From: an uncultured Gemmatimonadota bacterium
GTDB taxonomy: Bacteria; Gemmatimonadota; Gemmatimonadetes; Palauibacterales; Palauibacteraceae
DNA length: 64,000 nucleotides
Direction: 5' to 3'
Assembly: GCA_913043255.1 (NCBI GenBank)
Contig: CAJWLK010000002.1
Location: 62,001 to 126,000, forward strand
Shown here: one piece after another, positions 54,999 to 64,000 of the stretch
Numbering within the stretch: the stretch's first letter is position 1
Layout: every line of letters starts with the position of its first letter
Translations under genes and position numbers: made by a program
The notes under the pieces: model-generated
The model's database searches: none
What the model was told of the DNA's origin: nothing
What the model saw: the letters and a program-made list of their open reading frames with translations, nothing else

Positions 54999-56780
54999 GT
55001 GAAGCAACTACTAAAATCGGCATTCACCCTACTCTTCACTTGTATGGCCTGCGCAGATATGACTCCGAACGAATCTGCCGAGCTCGTACTCGTGAACGCA
55101 CACGTGATCACAATGGATACCACTCGACCCGTGGCCGAAGCCGTAGCGATCCGCAACGATCGCATCGCCGCCGTAGGGTCGACCAAAGAGATCGAATCGT
55201 TGATCGGGCCTGAGACGAGACGGATTGACTTGTCCGGAAGAGGCGTCACACCTGGACTCATCGATTCCCATGTCCACTTTGCCACCGGTGGAACCAACCG
55301 ACTCTACCAGCTCGACCTCAGCTATCCCAACGTTGAGAATATTGCTGACGTTCAGGGTGCGGTTGCTGAACAAACAGGTCGTCTTAGTGAAGGTGATTGG
55401 GTTCAAGGACGCGGATGGGACGAAGGGAAACTCGATGAACTGCGTTATATTTATGCAAGTGACCTCGACGAAATCTCCCAAGGTCATCCGGTCTGGCTGC
55501 GTCATACGATGGGACACTACGGTGTTGCCAATTCACTTGCCCTCCAGATGGCAGGGATCACCCGTGACACGGAAGACCCCCCGGGTGGCACCATTGACCG
55601 CAATGCGGATGGGACTCCTACCGGGGTCCTGAAGGAATCAGCACAGGGTCTCGTTACGCGTCTGATACCGCGCATGACTCCTGCTCAAGGGCGGGAAGGA
55701 ATCCGCTCCCTTGCTGACGAATTTAACGCCGAATGTATGACGGGCGGCAAAGATCCTGGAATAGGCGCGCGAGATTGGGAAGCGTATCGCACAGTCCAAG
55801 CGGAGGGGGACTTAACTGTACGCATCTTCGCGCTTTGGGATGCATGGGGAGGGGTGACCGAAGAGGGTGAAGACGACGATACGATTGAACAGGTACGAAA
55901 GTTTGCTGACAGTCTTGCTGTTTTCACACGCCCCTATGAATCGACAGGGGATGACCACCTTATTTCAGGTGGCGTAAAACTCTACATTGATGGTAGCGGT
56001 GGGGCACGGACGGCATGGCTTTATGATGATTGGAACCGTGAACACACTCAGACCGACAACGGAAACCGCGGGTACCCAACGATGGACCCGGGTCAGCTAC
56101 GAAAACAGTTCCGCGCCTACCACGATGCAGGGCTCCATGTCAGCATCCACTCCATCGGAGACCGGGCTATCGACTGGACAGTTGACAGTTTTACAGAAGC
56201 ACTTGAGGCGACACCTACGCACGGACTCCGGCACGGGATCATCCACTCAAATATCCCAACCGACCGAGCACTTAATCTTATGGCTGCTCTTCAAGATGAG
56301 TGGGACGCTGGCTATCCCGAGCCGTCGCCGACCTTCACGTGGTGGATCGGTGATACATACGCTGGAAATTTTGGGCCCGAGCGTGCGCGGCGACTAAACC
56401 CGTTCGCTTCATACCTAAAGCGCGGCATAAAATGGGCGAGCGGATCCGACTACTTTGTCACACCATTCCCAGCTCGACTCGGAATCTGGGCATCCGTCGC
56501 CCGGAAACCCCTACTCGGTGTGTACGGGGACCAACCATACGGTACTGCGGAATCTGTCGATGTCGAAACCGCCCTACGCTCATATACAATCTGGGCCGCC
56601 CGCCAAATGTTCATGGAGGACAAGCTCGGTTCAATCGAGCCCGGAAAGTACGCGGACCTCGCCGTATGGGACCGGGACCCGACTACAATTCCCACCATCG
56701 AACTGCGCGATATGCGTTGTGATATGACTGTATTTAATGGAGAAGTCGTGTTTGATCGCTTAGAGGTTGAAGGAACGTAA
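54999..56780 (+). CDS. YtcJ-like amidohydrolase lipoprotein
   Basis: GTG 54999 follows AAAAGGA and gives a lipoprotein signal (SAFTLLFTCMAC then AD). The 593-residue enzyme has VTPGLIDSHVHFATGG, GDWVQGRGWDEGKLDEL, VWLRHTMGHYGVANSLAL, HVSIHSIGDRAIDW and WASGSDYFVTPF, ending in GSIEPGKYADLAVWDRDP. This is the YtcJ/TIM-barrel metal-hydrolase group of unknown substrate. It follows the MFS gene by four bases, which suggests uptake and hydrolysis of a shared compound. Its end overlaps the convergent NAALADase-like gene by 47 bases. Confidence 0.92.
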   Translation: MKQLLKSAFTLLFTCMACADMTPNESAELVLVNAHVITMDTTRPVAEAVAIRNDRIAAVGSTKEIESLIGPETRRIDLSGRGVTPGLIDSHVHFATGGTNRLYQLDLSYPNVENIADVQGAVAEQTGRLSEGDWVQGRGWDEGKLDELRYIYASDLDEISQGHPVWLRHTMGHYGVANSLALQMAGITRDTEDPPGGTIDRNADGTPTGVLKESAQGLVTRLIPRMTPAQGREGIRSLADEFNAECMTGGKDPGIGARDWEAYRTVQAEGDLTVRIFALWDAWGGVTEEGEDDDTIEQVRKFADSLAVFTRPYESTGDDHLISGGVKLYIDGSGGARTAWLYDDWNREHTQTDNGNRGYPTMDPGQLRKQFRAYHDAGLHVSIHSIGDRAIDWTVDSFTEALEATPTHGLRHGIIHSNIPTDRALNLMAALQDEWDAGYPEPSPTFTWWIGDTYAGNFGPERARRLNPFASYLKRGIKWASGSDYFVTPFPARLGIWASVARKPLLGVYGDQPYGTAESVDVETALRSYTIWAARQMFMEDKLGSIEPGKYADLAVWDRDPTTIPTIELRDMRCDMTVFNGEVVFDRLEVEGT

Positions 56781-59094
56781 TCAGGATCCCTGGGAGCATC
56801 GCGGTAGCCTCATCGATCTTGTCAGCGAGTCCATCAATCGTTTCTGCAAGCCGCTCAACCTGACGTGATGCCTCATCCCATGCCCCCTCCTCAATGGCCT
56901 CTCGAATTCCGGGCAGTGTTTTTACGCCATACCCAGTGTAGAACCCCGGAGCGTAGATCTGATGTCGAAACCACGGCCGTCGAGGCAAACCGTCGTCACG
57001 TGTCATTGCTCGCTCCGTCGCTACCAAGAGTTCATTAAGCTGTCGTAGGGCATCGCCGTACTCAGACATCATTGTCGCAGTCGCCTCTGACATCGACCCA
57101 TGCGACGCGATCATTGCCGCATAATTGCTGTCGTAGCTTTTTGCGCTCTCTTCAAGACGAGCGATCACATTTTGGATCGGTGCAAAGTTGAGGAAGGGAA
57201 CCTCATCCTTTACTGCCGGCGGCACATAAGTCTTCGACGGATCAGATGCGAGGATATATGCATTTGATGTGATAAGCGCGTTGTGTCGATCAGTCTCTAT
57301 ACGACTTTCATCTAGCAGCGCAATCAATTCATCACGATACGTTTTCACGTGTTCCACAAATGGAGAGAACTGGAACGGTAGGACGTCCGCGTTCGCCAAC
57401 CGCAGTGTCGTACGCGCCGTGATCATTGCGAGCGCAACCCCATAGTGAAACCCGGGATCACCAAAACGCGAGTAGTGATCGAAGGAATCGTATTGAGAAT
57501 GATACGAGCCTCCACCGTTCTCACCACCAAACCCAAGGTTGAGCGACGCGATACCTAAGTGTTGAAGAAATGGCGTGTAGTCGGAACCTGAGCCAAGTGG
57601 ATTGATTTCAATGTCCGAGGTGGCGTTCGGATGACGACTTCCACTCAAGGATTGAACTGCGTGCAGGCGCTCCCAAACGGACACGCCCGTCTGTGGATCT
57701 TCCACAGACTTCGCCACTTCATTAATAAAGCTCTGCAGCGTGTGTGAACCACCCATGCCCAGAAAACCGCGACCGCTGCCATCAGTATTGATATACGCAA
57801 CAGTCTTTTGACGAAGGTCATCGGCATGGTGCTCAGCCCATTCAGTCGACCCCAGAAGGCCGGGTTCCTCCGCATCCCAAGACGCAAAGACAACCGTACG
57901 AAGCGGTCGAATACCCTGCTTTGCAAGGGCCCCAATTGCCCTAGCCTCCTCCATCATGGGCACATGCCCACTGATGGGGTCGGCCGCACCCATAGCCCAA
58001 CCATCTCGGTGGTTTCCGCGGATTACCCACTCGTCAGGAAAAGTCGAGCCGGGAAGCTTTGCGATAACGTTATATGCTGTCTCAAAATCCCAATTAAACT
58101 CAAGATTCACCCGTACCCGAGCGGGACCTGGTCCCACGTGATAGGTGATTGGAAGCCCTCCTCGCCATGCGACCGGTGCAACCGGTCCTTCAAGTGCCTT
58201 GAGAAGCGGAAGAGCATCTCCCCACGAAATTGGAAGCACCGGAATCTTCATAATCGTCGGCGACTCTTCAATCGAAAGGCGTTCTGCATCTGCTGTCGCA
58301 CCAACACCCGGCGTGAGGGGATCACCAGGGTACCGAGGCATATCTTGAACGGCGCCCCGCTGCACCCCAAACTCTGGACGGTATGGACCGTCCGGATACG
58401 TATCTCCCTGGAAATATCCGTCGTCTCTTGGATCTGAATAAAGAATCGTCGCAATAGCTCCGTGTTCGTGGGCGACCTTCGGTTTGATACCACGCCACGA
58501 CCCACCGTATCGGGCAATGACAACTTTCCCTTCGACGTCGATGCCTAGCCGCTCAAGCTCTTCATAGTCTCGAGGGATCCCTTGGTTTACGTAAACAAGC
58601 TCAGCAGTAACATCACCATCAGCAGAGTAGGCATTATAGGTTGGCAATCGGCCCGCTACGCCCGAGGTCGGATCTTCGGTTAGCTCAGGCTCTTCCAGCG
58701 ATGCGACATATCTTTCTGGTCCAATCATCTCGACATGGCGAACCTTGGGCGTGGGGAAAAGAACTTCGTACTCAGCAACCTCAACCTCGTAACCCCATGA
58801 ACGAAACAAATCAGCTACGAACATGGCATTTTCATAGTTGTGCGGAGCGCCGACGAAGAACGGTGCTCGTGTCATGCGTTCCATCCATGACTCGAGATTA
58901 CTTGGGTCTATCATGGCATCGATACGCGCCTCTGCAGCGAGTTGCTTACGGGCACTCTCCGCAGAGAAACCGAGGAGCGAAGTATCAACCTGCTGTGCTG
59001 CAACCGAGGTCGTGCCGCTCGCAATGACAGCGATGAGCAGGCTACGAAGCAGGAAAGTGGCGGGTATCCGCTGATGCATTGTAAGACGAGACAT
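56734..59094 (-). CDS. secreted M28B glutamate-carboxypeptidase-II-like peptidase
   Basis: AGGAG lies eight bases before ATG 59094. The 786 residues comprise a signal peptide ending near SVAAQQ, a PA domain (GKVVIARYGGSWRGIKPKVA), the M28 core with zinc motifs GNHRDGWAMGAADPISG and SWDAEEPGLLGSTEWAEHH, SDYTPFLQHLGIAS and YHSQYDSFDHYSRF, and a C-terminal helical dimerisation domain like that of transferrin receptor. Enzymes of this plan cut acidic dipeptides such as N-acetyl-aspartyl-glutamate. The NUDIX gene precedes it by 11 bases. Confidence 0.93.
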   Translation of the reverse strand: MSRLTMHQRIPATFLLRSLLIAVIASGTTSVAAQQVDTSLLGFSAESARKQLAAEARIDAMIDPSNLESWMERMTRAPFFVGAPHNYENAMFVADLFRSWGYEVEVAEYEVLFPTPKVRHVEMIGPERYVASLEEPELTEDPTSGVAGRLPTYNAYSADGDVTAELVYVNQGIPRDYEELERLGIDVEGKVVIARYGGSWRGIKPKVAHEHGAIATILYSDPRDDGYFQGDTYPDGPYRPEFGVQRGAVQDMPRYPGDPLTPGVGATADAERLSIEESPTIMKIPVLPISWGDALPLLKALEGPVAPVAWRGGLPITYHVGPGPARVRVNLEFNWDFETAYNVIAKLPGSTFPDEWVIRGNHRDGWAMGAADPISGHVPMMEEARAIGALAKQGIRPLRTVVFASWDAEEPGLLGSTEWAEHHADDLRQKTVAYINTDGSGRGFLGMGGSHTLQSFINEVAKSVEDPQTGVSVWERLHAVQSLSGSRHPNATSDIEINPLGSGSDYTPFLQHLGIASLNLGFGGENGGGSYHSQYDSFDHYSRFGDPGFHYGVALAMITARTTLRLANADVLPFQFSPFVEHVKTYRDELIALLDESRIETDRHNALITSNAYILASDPSKTYVPPAVKDEVPFLNFAPIQNVIARLEESAKSYDSNYAAMIASHGSMSEATATMMSEYGDALRQLNELLVATERAMTRDDGLPRRPWFRHQIYAPGFYTGYGVKTLPGIREAIEEGAWDEASRQVERLAETIDGLADKIDEATAMLPGILITFLQPLSDQTRLLH

Positions 59095-59105
59095 GAACAG
59101 TACTC

Positions 59106-59615
59106 CTATTGGGGTGTTTCGAAAACTTCGCAGCTAACAAGCACATCTCCGTCGAAGCTGGCATAGACCTCAAATCGACGGTTGTCGAGCAAAAGGGGAA
59201 GCCAATATTGGTCGTCTTCCCACATGCGATCATACGGCATGTTACACACAGGGGTCCACTCGGGGCGCGCCTCGACTGTTTCCTTAGGTTCTCCCACAAG
59301 ATCGTTGGAGCGGAATACATGAATTCGGATGGCTATCTCCTCCACGACGTCAAACGCTATCTCACCAAGCTTTTCAGGATTCACTGGACTGGCTAGCAAC
59401 TCCTCCTCAAACTCTCGCACGGCGGCCGCGAGTGGCGACTCACCTGCTTCAATCTTACCCCCAACCCCATTGAGTTTCCCAGCACCGAGCCCTCGCTTTT
59501 TGTGAATCAGAAGAATTTTATCGCCTCGTACAACGTACAAAAGCGTCGCTTCCACCGTGGGTTCCCAGGTGCTCCAATCGACCTTTTGTGGGGTCGCGAT
59601 GCCAGCAGGTCCCAT
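59106..59615 (-). CDS. NUDIX hydrolase (8-oxo-dGTP diphosphatase-like)
   Basis: The 169-residue cytosolic protein has a Nudix box GKIEAGESPLAAAVREFEEE that fits GX5EX7REUXEE, although the usual following Gly is Leu. LNGVGGKIEAGE and YDRMWEDDQYWLPLLLD resemble the MTH1/oxidised purine branch. AGAGG lies close before ATG 59615. It is the first gene of a pair with the exported M28B peptidase, with no obvious functional tie. Confidence 0.92.
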   Translation of the reverse strand: MGPAGIATPQKVDWSTWEPTVEATLLYVVRGDKILLIHKKRGLGAGKLNGVGGKIEAGESPLAAAVREFEEELLASPVNPEKLGEIAFDVVEEIAIRIHVFRSNDLVGEPKETVEARPEWTPVCNMPYDRMWEDDQYWLPLLLDNRRFEVYASFDGDVLVSCEVFETPQ

Positions 59616-59818
59616 ACAACCTCTTCAAATTTTCTGACAATCGGTTCAATGATGTTTCGACGAACATACCCTTCGTGTTGATCGACGATCCAGACGGGAC
59701 AACAAGAAGATGATCAAAAAAGACTGGCACTTCTAGGACGTCGCACTATCATCATCACGTCAAACACGAAAAAAGATGACACCTTCACCAACAACTTTCG
59801 CAAAAGACGGCTCTCTCC

Positions 59819-61246
59819 ATGAAACATTTTCCGCACACACGCCAAGGGGCCTTCAGCATGGGAGTGCTGGGAACAATCTTCTGGTACGGAATGCTTGCAG
59901 GACAACAAACAACATTCGAGGAGATTGCAAACCAAATCGGTTCGATTGCTCGAGCACCCATCACCGCTGGCAATGCGGCTGGAATGTCGATTGCTGTAGT
60001 CTGGGGGGGTGATACTCTTGTCGCCGGCGGGCATGGAGCCGCTGACATAGAACTCCGAGTTCCAACACCCGATGATGCCGTCTACGAGATCGGATCGATA
60101 ACAAAACAGTTCACGGGCGTCGCCGCACTGCTCCTTCAAGAGGCCGGGAAGCTCTCGCTGGACGATCCGCTCACGAAGTGGCTCCCCAATTATCCGGTCG
60201 GAGATCGAACGATCACCCTAAACCGCCTATTAGATCACACATCTGGTATTAAGGGATACACCGAGATGGGTGAGGTCTGGGACCAGGTTATTCGACTTGA
60301 TATGCCTCGCGACACGCTCGTGACGCTGTTCGCAGCCGAACCATTTGAGTTTGAACCCGGCGAAGCGATGATCTATAACAACTCAGCCTATTTTCTCATG
60401 GGGTTAATCATCGAAAAGGCGAGCGGTCAAGATTACGAAGATTTCATCGAGATGCGATTATTCAAACCGGCAGGCATGACCAACTCCAGGTATTGCCACA
60501 AAGATGAACTGATACCGAACCGCGCTAAAGGATACGCACTGGGAGACGAAGGACTTCATCCAGCTCCATATCTGAGTCACCAGTGGCCCTTCGCCGCTGG
60601 TTCTCTTTGCTCGACTGTACGTGATCTCATGGCATGGAACCAAGCCCTCCACGGCGATGGACATGGCGGAATCCTTCTCAATGAACAGAGCTATCAAGAG
60701 CTGATTACACCACAGCCGTTGATTGATGGGTACCCGATGAGATATGCAAAAGGGCTGGCGATCACCGAACGAGGTGAGAAGCGAAGAATACAACACGGAG
60801 GAGGAATTTTTGGGTTCTTATCAGAACTCCGATACCTGCCGGAAGAAGATCTGTCTATTGCCGTTCTGATTAACACTGAAGGCCCCGCGAACCCCTATCA
60901 GATCGCAGATAAGATCGAGGACCTGCTGCTCGGCCCCGAGCCACCTGATACACCCCCACAATTCACGGGAAACCTCAATGAGTACACCGGAAACTACCGT
61001 GGTCCAGCTCGCGGCGTAGAATTCGACGTCACGGTGCGCATTGGTGATGACGGTGGTCTGATGATTCGAGAGAGCCAAATGGGGGAGACAGAACAGTCGG
61101 TTCCTTGGTTACGGGGAGACACCTTTGGCCGTGATAGAGGCCGGGGCACCAAATACGTGTTCGTGCGCGACGCTACCAACACGGTTCACGAGTTACGCAT
61201 CGATAATGTTTCTGGCATTTACGTCTTGGCACGGTCTTCAGGTTGA
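59819..61246 (+). CDS. secreted beta-lactamase-related serine hydrolase
   Basis: The 475-residue protein has a signal region (FSMGVLGTIFWYGMLAG) and a penicillin-binding-type catalytic domain: Ser93 and Lys96 in GSITKQFT, Tyr-x-Asn in IYNNSAYFLMG, and HGGGIFG as the third motif. A beta-barrel C-terminal domain begins near PPQFTGNLNEYTGNYRG. It is related to class C beta-lactamases, esterases and D-aminopeptidases; resistance activity cannot be inferred. Its stop overlaps the next frame as TTGA. Confidence 0.91.
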   Translation: MKHFPHTRQGAFSMGVLGTIFWYGMLAGQQTTFEEIANQIGSIARAPITAGNAAGMSIAVVWGGDTLVAGGHGAADIELRVPTPDDAVYEIGSITKQFTGVAALLLQEAGKLSLDDPLTKWLPNYPVGDRTITLNRLLDHTSGIKGYTEMGEVWDQVIRLDMPRDTLVTLFAAEPFEFEPGEAMIYNNSAYFLMGLIIEKASGQDYEDFIEMRLFKPAGMTNSRYCHKDELIPNRAKGYALGDEGLHPAPYLSHQWPFAAGSLCSTVRDLMAWNQALHGDGHGGILLNEQSYQELITPQPLIDGYPMRYAKGLAITERGEKRRIQHGGGIFGFLSELRYLPEEDLSIAVLINTEGPANPYQIADKIEDLLLGPEPPDTPPQFTGNLNEYTGNYRGPARGVEFDVTVRIGDDGGLMIRESQMGETEQSVPWLRGDTFGRDRGRGTKYVFVRDATNTVHELRIDNVSGIYVLARSSG

Positions 61247-61857
61247 GATCGGAACACGTCGGAAACGGCATTATTCAGACTGGGCGATCTATGGCCCATC
61301 GTTCGCTTCGCTTCAAAAACCGCTATCTGCGGCCGGTCTTGTGGTCCCTTGTGCCTTTCTTCCTCTACTTCGCCCAACCAACCGCCACGACGTTGGCAAC
61401 CGGTTCCTTGGTCATGGTTGGGGGTCTCTTTATTCGAAGCTGGGCAGCTGGTGTTATAGAGAAGCAAAATGGATTGACTACTTCAGGAGCCTATGCTCAC
61501 ACAAGAAATCCTCTCTATCTCGGGAGCTTCTTTCTGGCGGTAGGCGCAGGCATCTCTTCCAGCCACTTCCTTTTCTTGTTGGTACTTATCCTTGGATTCG
61601 CCTTCGTGTATCGACCCCTCATGCACACTGAAGCCCGAAGACTTGAAGCACAATTTGGAATGTCATACCGGAGATTTGCAGAACAAGTTCCTCCCTTTTG
61701 GCCTCAACTGACCGCATATCCATCCGCCTTGTCCGATACGCAGCGAGTCTTCTCTTGGAAGAGGTGGCGAAAAAGCCGAGAGTATGAAGCCATCTTGGGC
61801 GCATTTGGACTGCTCGTTGCACTCGCCGCAAAGATCTGGTTGTTCACATTCCCCTAG
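61243..61857 (+). CDS. isoprenylcysteine/phospholipid methyltransferase-like membrane protein
   Basis: The protein has four or five membrane helices and the ICMT/PEMT signature GAYAHTRNPLYLGSFF with a later EARRLEAQFGMSYRRFAEQV, which binds the methyl donor SAM. The start may be TTG 61243, overlapping the previous stop, or ATG 61291, which removes 16 polar residues. The open frame is 204 residues from the first start. Bacterial members methylate unknown small or lipid substrates in the membrane. It is likely co-transcribed with the serine hydrolase. Confidence 0.87.
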   Translation: MRSEHVGNGIIQTGRSMAHRSLRFKNRYLRPVLWSLVPFFLYFAQPTATTLATGSLVMVGGLFIRSWAAGVIEKQNGLTTSGAYAHTRNPLYLGSFFLAVGAGISSSHFLFLLVLILGFAFVYRPLMHTEARRLEAQFGMSYRRFAEQVPPFWPQLTAYPSALSDTQRVFSWKRWRKSREYEAILGAFGLLVALAAKIWLFTFP

Positions 61858-61895
61858 TCCGGTTTGAATTCTGTCGCAGCAGAAGGGTCGGAATT

Positions 61896-62585
61896 ATGTC
61901 AGCCAACACATATCGACATTCGGTAATCGTCGTCATGGCACTTGCTATCAGCCTTGGGTGCCAAGGAGATGAGGGGGCGGCCAGACCTCAATCGTCAGCA
62001 GAAAACGTTGCCTACACAGAGGCAGCTCACTCGGCAGACACAGACACGACATCCGTCGTGCGGATCGCCATAGAGACGAGTAAAGGCGAGTTCGTCATTG
62101 AAGTCCACCCTGATTGGGCCCCGCACGGTGCCGACCGATTCATTGATCTAGTGGAGTCCGGCTATTATGACGATGCCCGGTTTCATAGAGTGGTCCCCGG
62201 TTTCATAGTGCAGTGGGGGCTCGCTGCCAATCCGGACCGAACCGCTGAGTGGGCGACTTCATTCATTCCAGATGATCCCGTCCGTGAGTCGAATACTCGA
62301 GGCCGAATCGCCTACGCTTTCACAGATCCAGGAACAAGGTCCACTCAAGTATTTATCAATGTCGTGGATAATGTGCGCCTAGATTCCGTCGGGTTTGCAC
62401 CTTTCGGTGAGGTCGTGAGTTCGATGAACGTCGTAGATTCGCTCTACGCCGGATACGGTGAAAATTCTGGAGGCGGGGTCCGACGCGGTGACCAAAGCAA
62501 TATTGTCAGAACCGGAAATGTCTATTTGGATCGCGAGTTTCCATTACTTGATCATCTCGAGCGAGCACGAGTGATCAGACCTTAG
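61896..62585 (+). CDS. cyclophilin-type peptidyl-prolyl isomerase lipoprotein
   Basis: The 229-residue protein has a lipoprotein signal (VVMALAISLGC then QGDEG), a Ser/Thr-rich linker and a cyclophilin domain: FVIEVHPDWAPHGADRFIDL, GYYDDARFHRVVPGFIVQWG, GRIAYAFTDPGTRSTQVFIN and FAPFGEVVSSMNVVD. The catalytic Arg (FHRV) and Phe (GFIVQ) are present. With the FKBP lipoprotein at 19105 this makes two lipid-anchored prolyl isomerases. It faces the RNase PH gene tail to tail. Confidence 0.94.
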   Translation: MSANTYRHSVIVVMALAISLGCQGDEGAARPQSSAENVAYTEAAHSADTDTTSVVRIAIETSKGEFVIEVHPDWAPHGADRFIDLVESGYYDDARFHRVVPGFIVQWGLAANPDRTAEWATSFIPDDPVRESNTRGRIAYAFTDPGTRSTQVFINVVDNVRLDSVGFAPFGEVVSSMNVVDSLYAGYGENSGGGVRRGDQSNIVRTGNVYLDREFPLLDHLERARVIRP

Positions 62586-62636
62586 CTTTTGAGCAAAACG
62601 GAAAGTAAAACGCCCAACATTATCCACCGTTTCTCA

Positions 62637-63347
62637 CTAGTAAGAAACCGCTTTTTGTGCGCCGCGCAGCTCCCGAACTCCCTTATCGGCCAAGTCGAGC
62701 AGTCGATCTAATTCCTCACGGTCGAAAGGTGCGCCCTCGGCGGTCCCTTGAACTTCGACGAAGCCACCTTCTTCTAAACAAACCACATTCAAGTCGACAT
62801 CTGCTGCGGCATCTTCAATATACTCAAGGTCTAACCTCGACTCACCGTCAACCACGCCGACGCTTATTGCGGAGACCCATTGTGTGAGCGGGCTAGCTTC
62901 CAGTGCTCCTTCGGAGACAAGGCGCAGAAAGGCAGCTTGGAGAGCCACACATGCACCAGTAATTGATGCGGTGCGTGTACCACCATCCGCACTGAGGACG
63001 TCGCAATCGACAATAACCGTTCGTTCGCCAAGTCTTGATAAATCCACGGCGGCCCGCAGCGAACGTCCTATGAGACGTTGGATCTCTTGGGTCCGGCCAC
63101 GAGCACCACGGCGTTCACGTCGAGTTCGTTCAGTAGTAGCACGCGGTAGCATCGCGTACTCACCCGTCACCCAACCACCCTTCCCCTCCCGCCATGGCGG
63201 CACACCTTCTTCAACGGAGGCCGTGCATAATACACGAGTCATCCCCATCGTAATGGTACAAGATCCCTCCGCGAAGGGGGCGGTCCCAATTTCAAGCGTG
63301 GTTGGCCGTATCGCATCAAGAGCTCGGCCACGAGGTCGTACCGGCAT
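62637..63347 (-). CDS. rph: ribonuclease PH
   Basis: The 236-residue protein is full length. It starts [19 protein letters not shown] and has [56 protein letters not shown] with the active-site Asp pair, and [17 protein letters not shown]. It trims the 3' ends of tRNA precursors by phosphorolysis, which matters here because the four tRNA genes in the window do not encode CCA. It is divergent from the second D-aminoacylase gene. Confidence 0.97.
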   Translation of the reverse strand: MPVRPRGRALDAIRPTTLEIGTAPFAEGSCTITMGMTRVLCTASVEEGVPPWREGKGGWVTGEYAMLPRATTERTRRERRGARGRTQEIQRLIGRSLRAAVDLSRLGERTVIVDCDVLSADGGTRTASITGACVALQAAFLRLVSEGALEASPLTQWVSAISVGVVDGESRLDLEYIEDAAADVDLNVVCLEEGGFVEVQGTAEGAPFDREELDRLLDLADKGVRELRGAQKAVSY

Positions 63348-63378
63348 TTAAAAGCCTCACAAGTTAGAGGAAAAGTCA

Positions 63379-64000
63379 ATGAAGACTATCCGTAGGTACC
63401 TTATCTCCAAGACTCATTCGCCGCGAAACCTTGCGCACCAAACAGGCCTGACGCACCCAAAGAAAAAATCGACATTCGTCCGTTTCCTGGGAATAGGGAC
63501 TACTATCTGGGCGTCCGGACACCTCTCCTGTGCCCCCGCCGGCGAGGCTGGTCAACCTACGAGCGTTTTATTTACGAACGCGCTTGTCCTAGACGGCTCT
63601 GGAGAGGCAGCGTTCACCGCCGATGTGGCAATCGAGGACAACCGAATCACGTTCGTGGGAGATGCTAATGAAGATGCGATCGCGATGCGGGATACAATTG
63701 CCCTCGACGGACTCCTGCTCACACCGGGGTTCATTGACATGCACAGCCACGTCAACCTTGAAGAAGAATATAGTCGACCTGCCACTGAGTTTATTACCCA
63801 AGGGATCACAACTGCCGTTATTGGCGTTGATGGTATAGGAACCCCTGATCTTGCGGATCTGTACGAGCAATTCGAAGCAGCCGGCATCGGCCTGAACGTC
63901 CTCTCTTACGTAGGACACGGAAACATTCGGCAACGTGTCCTTGGCATGGATGATCGGGCACCCACTGAGGCTGAACTTGATGAGATGCGTGCCCTCACCC
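63379..64000 (+). CDS. N-acyl-D-amino-acid deacylase-like lipoprotein, C-terminus beyond window
   Basis: ATG 63379 follows AGAGGAAAAG and the frame is open for 207 codons to the window end. After a long basic N-terminus a lipobox appears (WASGHLSC then APAG). The amidohydrolase N-terminal part reads LVLDGSGEAAFTADVAIEDN, LTPGFIDMHSHVNLEEEY (metal HxH), FITQGITTAVIGVDG and SYVGHGNIRQRVLGMDD. The same order of motifs occurs in the full-length relative at 32422, with VGHGTIRATVLGEE. The catalytic end is not visible. Confidence 0.88.
   Translation, partial: MKTIRRYLISKTHSPRNLAHQTGLTHPKKKSTFVRFLGIGTTIWASGHLSCAPAGEAGQPTSVLFTNALVLDGSGEAAFTADVAIEDNRITFVGDANEDAIAMRDTIALDGLLLTPGFIDMHSHVNLEEEYSRPATEFITQGITTAVIGVDGIGTPDLADLYEQFEAAGIGLNVLSYVGHGNIRQRVLGMDDRAPTEAELDEMRALT

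Noticed and set aside
59819-61246. Beta-lactamase resistance gene
   Set aside because: The catalytic motifs are shared by many esterases and peptidases, and the extra C-terminal barrel and context suggest a general hydrolase.
62586-62636. Bidirectional terminator between cyclophilin and rph genes
   Set aside because: Only a 6-bp aaacgg/ccgttt pairing around a loop of more than 25 bases is possible, with no good T-run.

Overview
The window is an ordinary chromosomal stretch from a Gram-negative bacterium that exports a great deal of protein. It holds 48 protein-coding genes, two of them cut by the window ends, and four tRNA genes. I see no insertion sequence, phage, CRISPR array or rRNA, and no gene-free stretch longer than about 220 bases. 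The gene content points to a Gemmatimonadota- or Acidobacteriota-like lineage, probably marine or host-associated: TolB-propeller/amidohydrolase fusions, a large Asp-box propeller protein, many S9, M14 and M28 peptidases, and exported FAH, RidA and NIPSNAP proteins. That placement is inferred from gene content, not from a marker-gene tree. Most genes have moderate GC, but two large propeller-hydrolase genes are clearly richer in GC.

Layout. 1-9.6 kb: an unknown secreted protein, an S9 peptidase, an M14 carboxypeptidase, an exported FAH-family protein, a dimethylargininase-like enzyme and an NHL-propeller lipoprotein. 9.6-18.4 kb: an Asp-box propeller protein coupled to a small unknown gene, a GC-rich TolB/PHP (CehA-like) hydrolase, and a two-subunit GMC dehydrogenase with a Tat-exported small subunit. 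18.6-24.6 kb: NIPSNAP, an FKBP lipoprotein, queD-queE-queC, and a GC-rich TolB/amidohydrolase. 24.7-25.2 kb: tRNA-Arg(ACG), Leu(GAG), Leu(CAG) and Arg(CCG). 25.4-28.9 kb: priA, an HNH endonuclease and a TatA-like protein. 28.9-36.9 kb: an unknown secreted protein, a 2Fe-2S molybdo-hydroxylase small subunit coupled to an exported RidA, an OmpH/Skp chaperone, a D-aminoacylase, and a ykvI-like/DAACS/queF gene string. 37.0-48.9 kb: a co-directional run of nine genes (two class V aminotransferases, an NSS transporter, a molybdo-hydroxylase large subunit, S9 and M28 peptidases, a DUF1460 protein; NSS and large subunit follow the first aminotransferase). 49-64 kb: an esterase/amidase pair, amidohydrolases, an MFS transporter, an NAALADase-like peptidase, a NUDIX hydrolase, a serine hydrolase, a methyltransferase, a cyclophilin, RNase PH and a second D-aminoacylase.

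How it fits together. More than half of the proteins carry a Sec, lipoprotein or Tat export signal. Exported endo- and exopeptidases, N-acyl-D-amino-acid deacylases, an amidase and a muropeptide-amidase-like protein could release amino acids and small acyl compounds. The DAACS, NSS and MFS carriers could import them, and PLP enzymes and RidA could process them. Three exported folding factors (FKBP, cyclophilin, OmpH/Skp) and a TatA-like protein fit this export-heavy physiology.

The second theme is preQ1 (queuosine precursor) synthesis. queD, queE and queC sit together, while queF ends a separate string that begins with a YkvI-family membrane protein. In Bacillus subtilis ykvI lies next to the queCDEF genes, so this recurring neighbourhood is the most testable new functional lead in the window.
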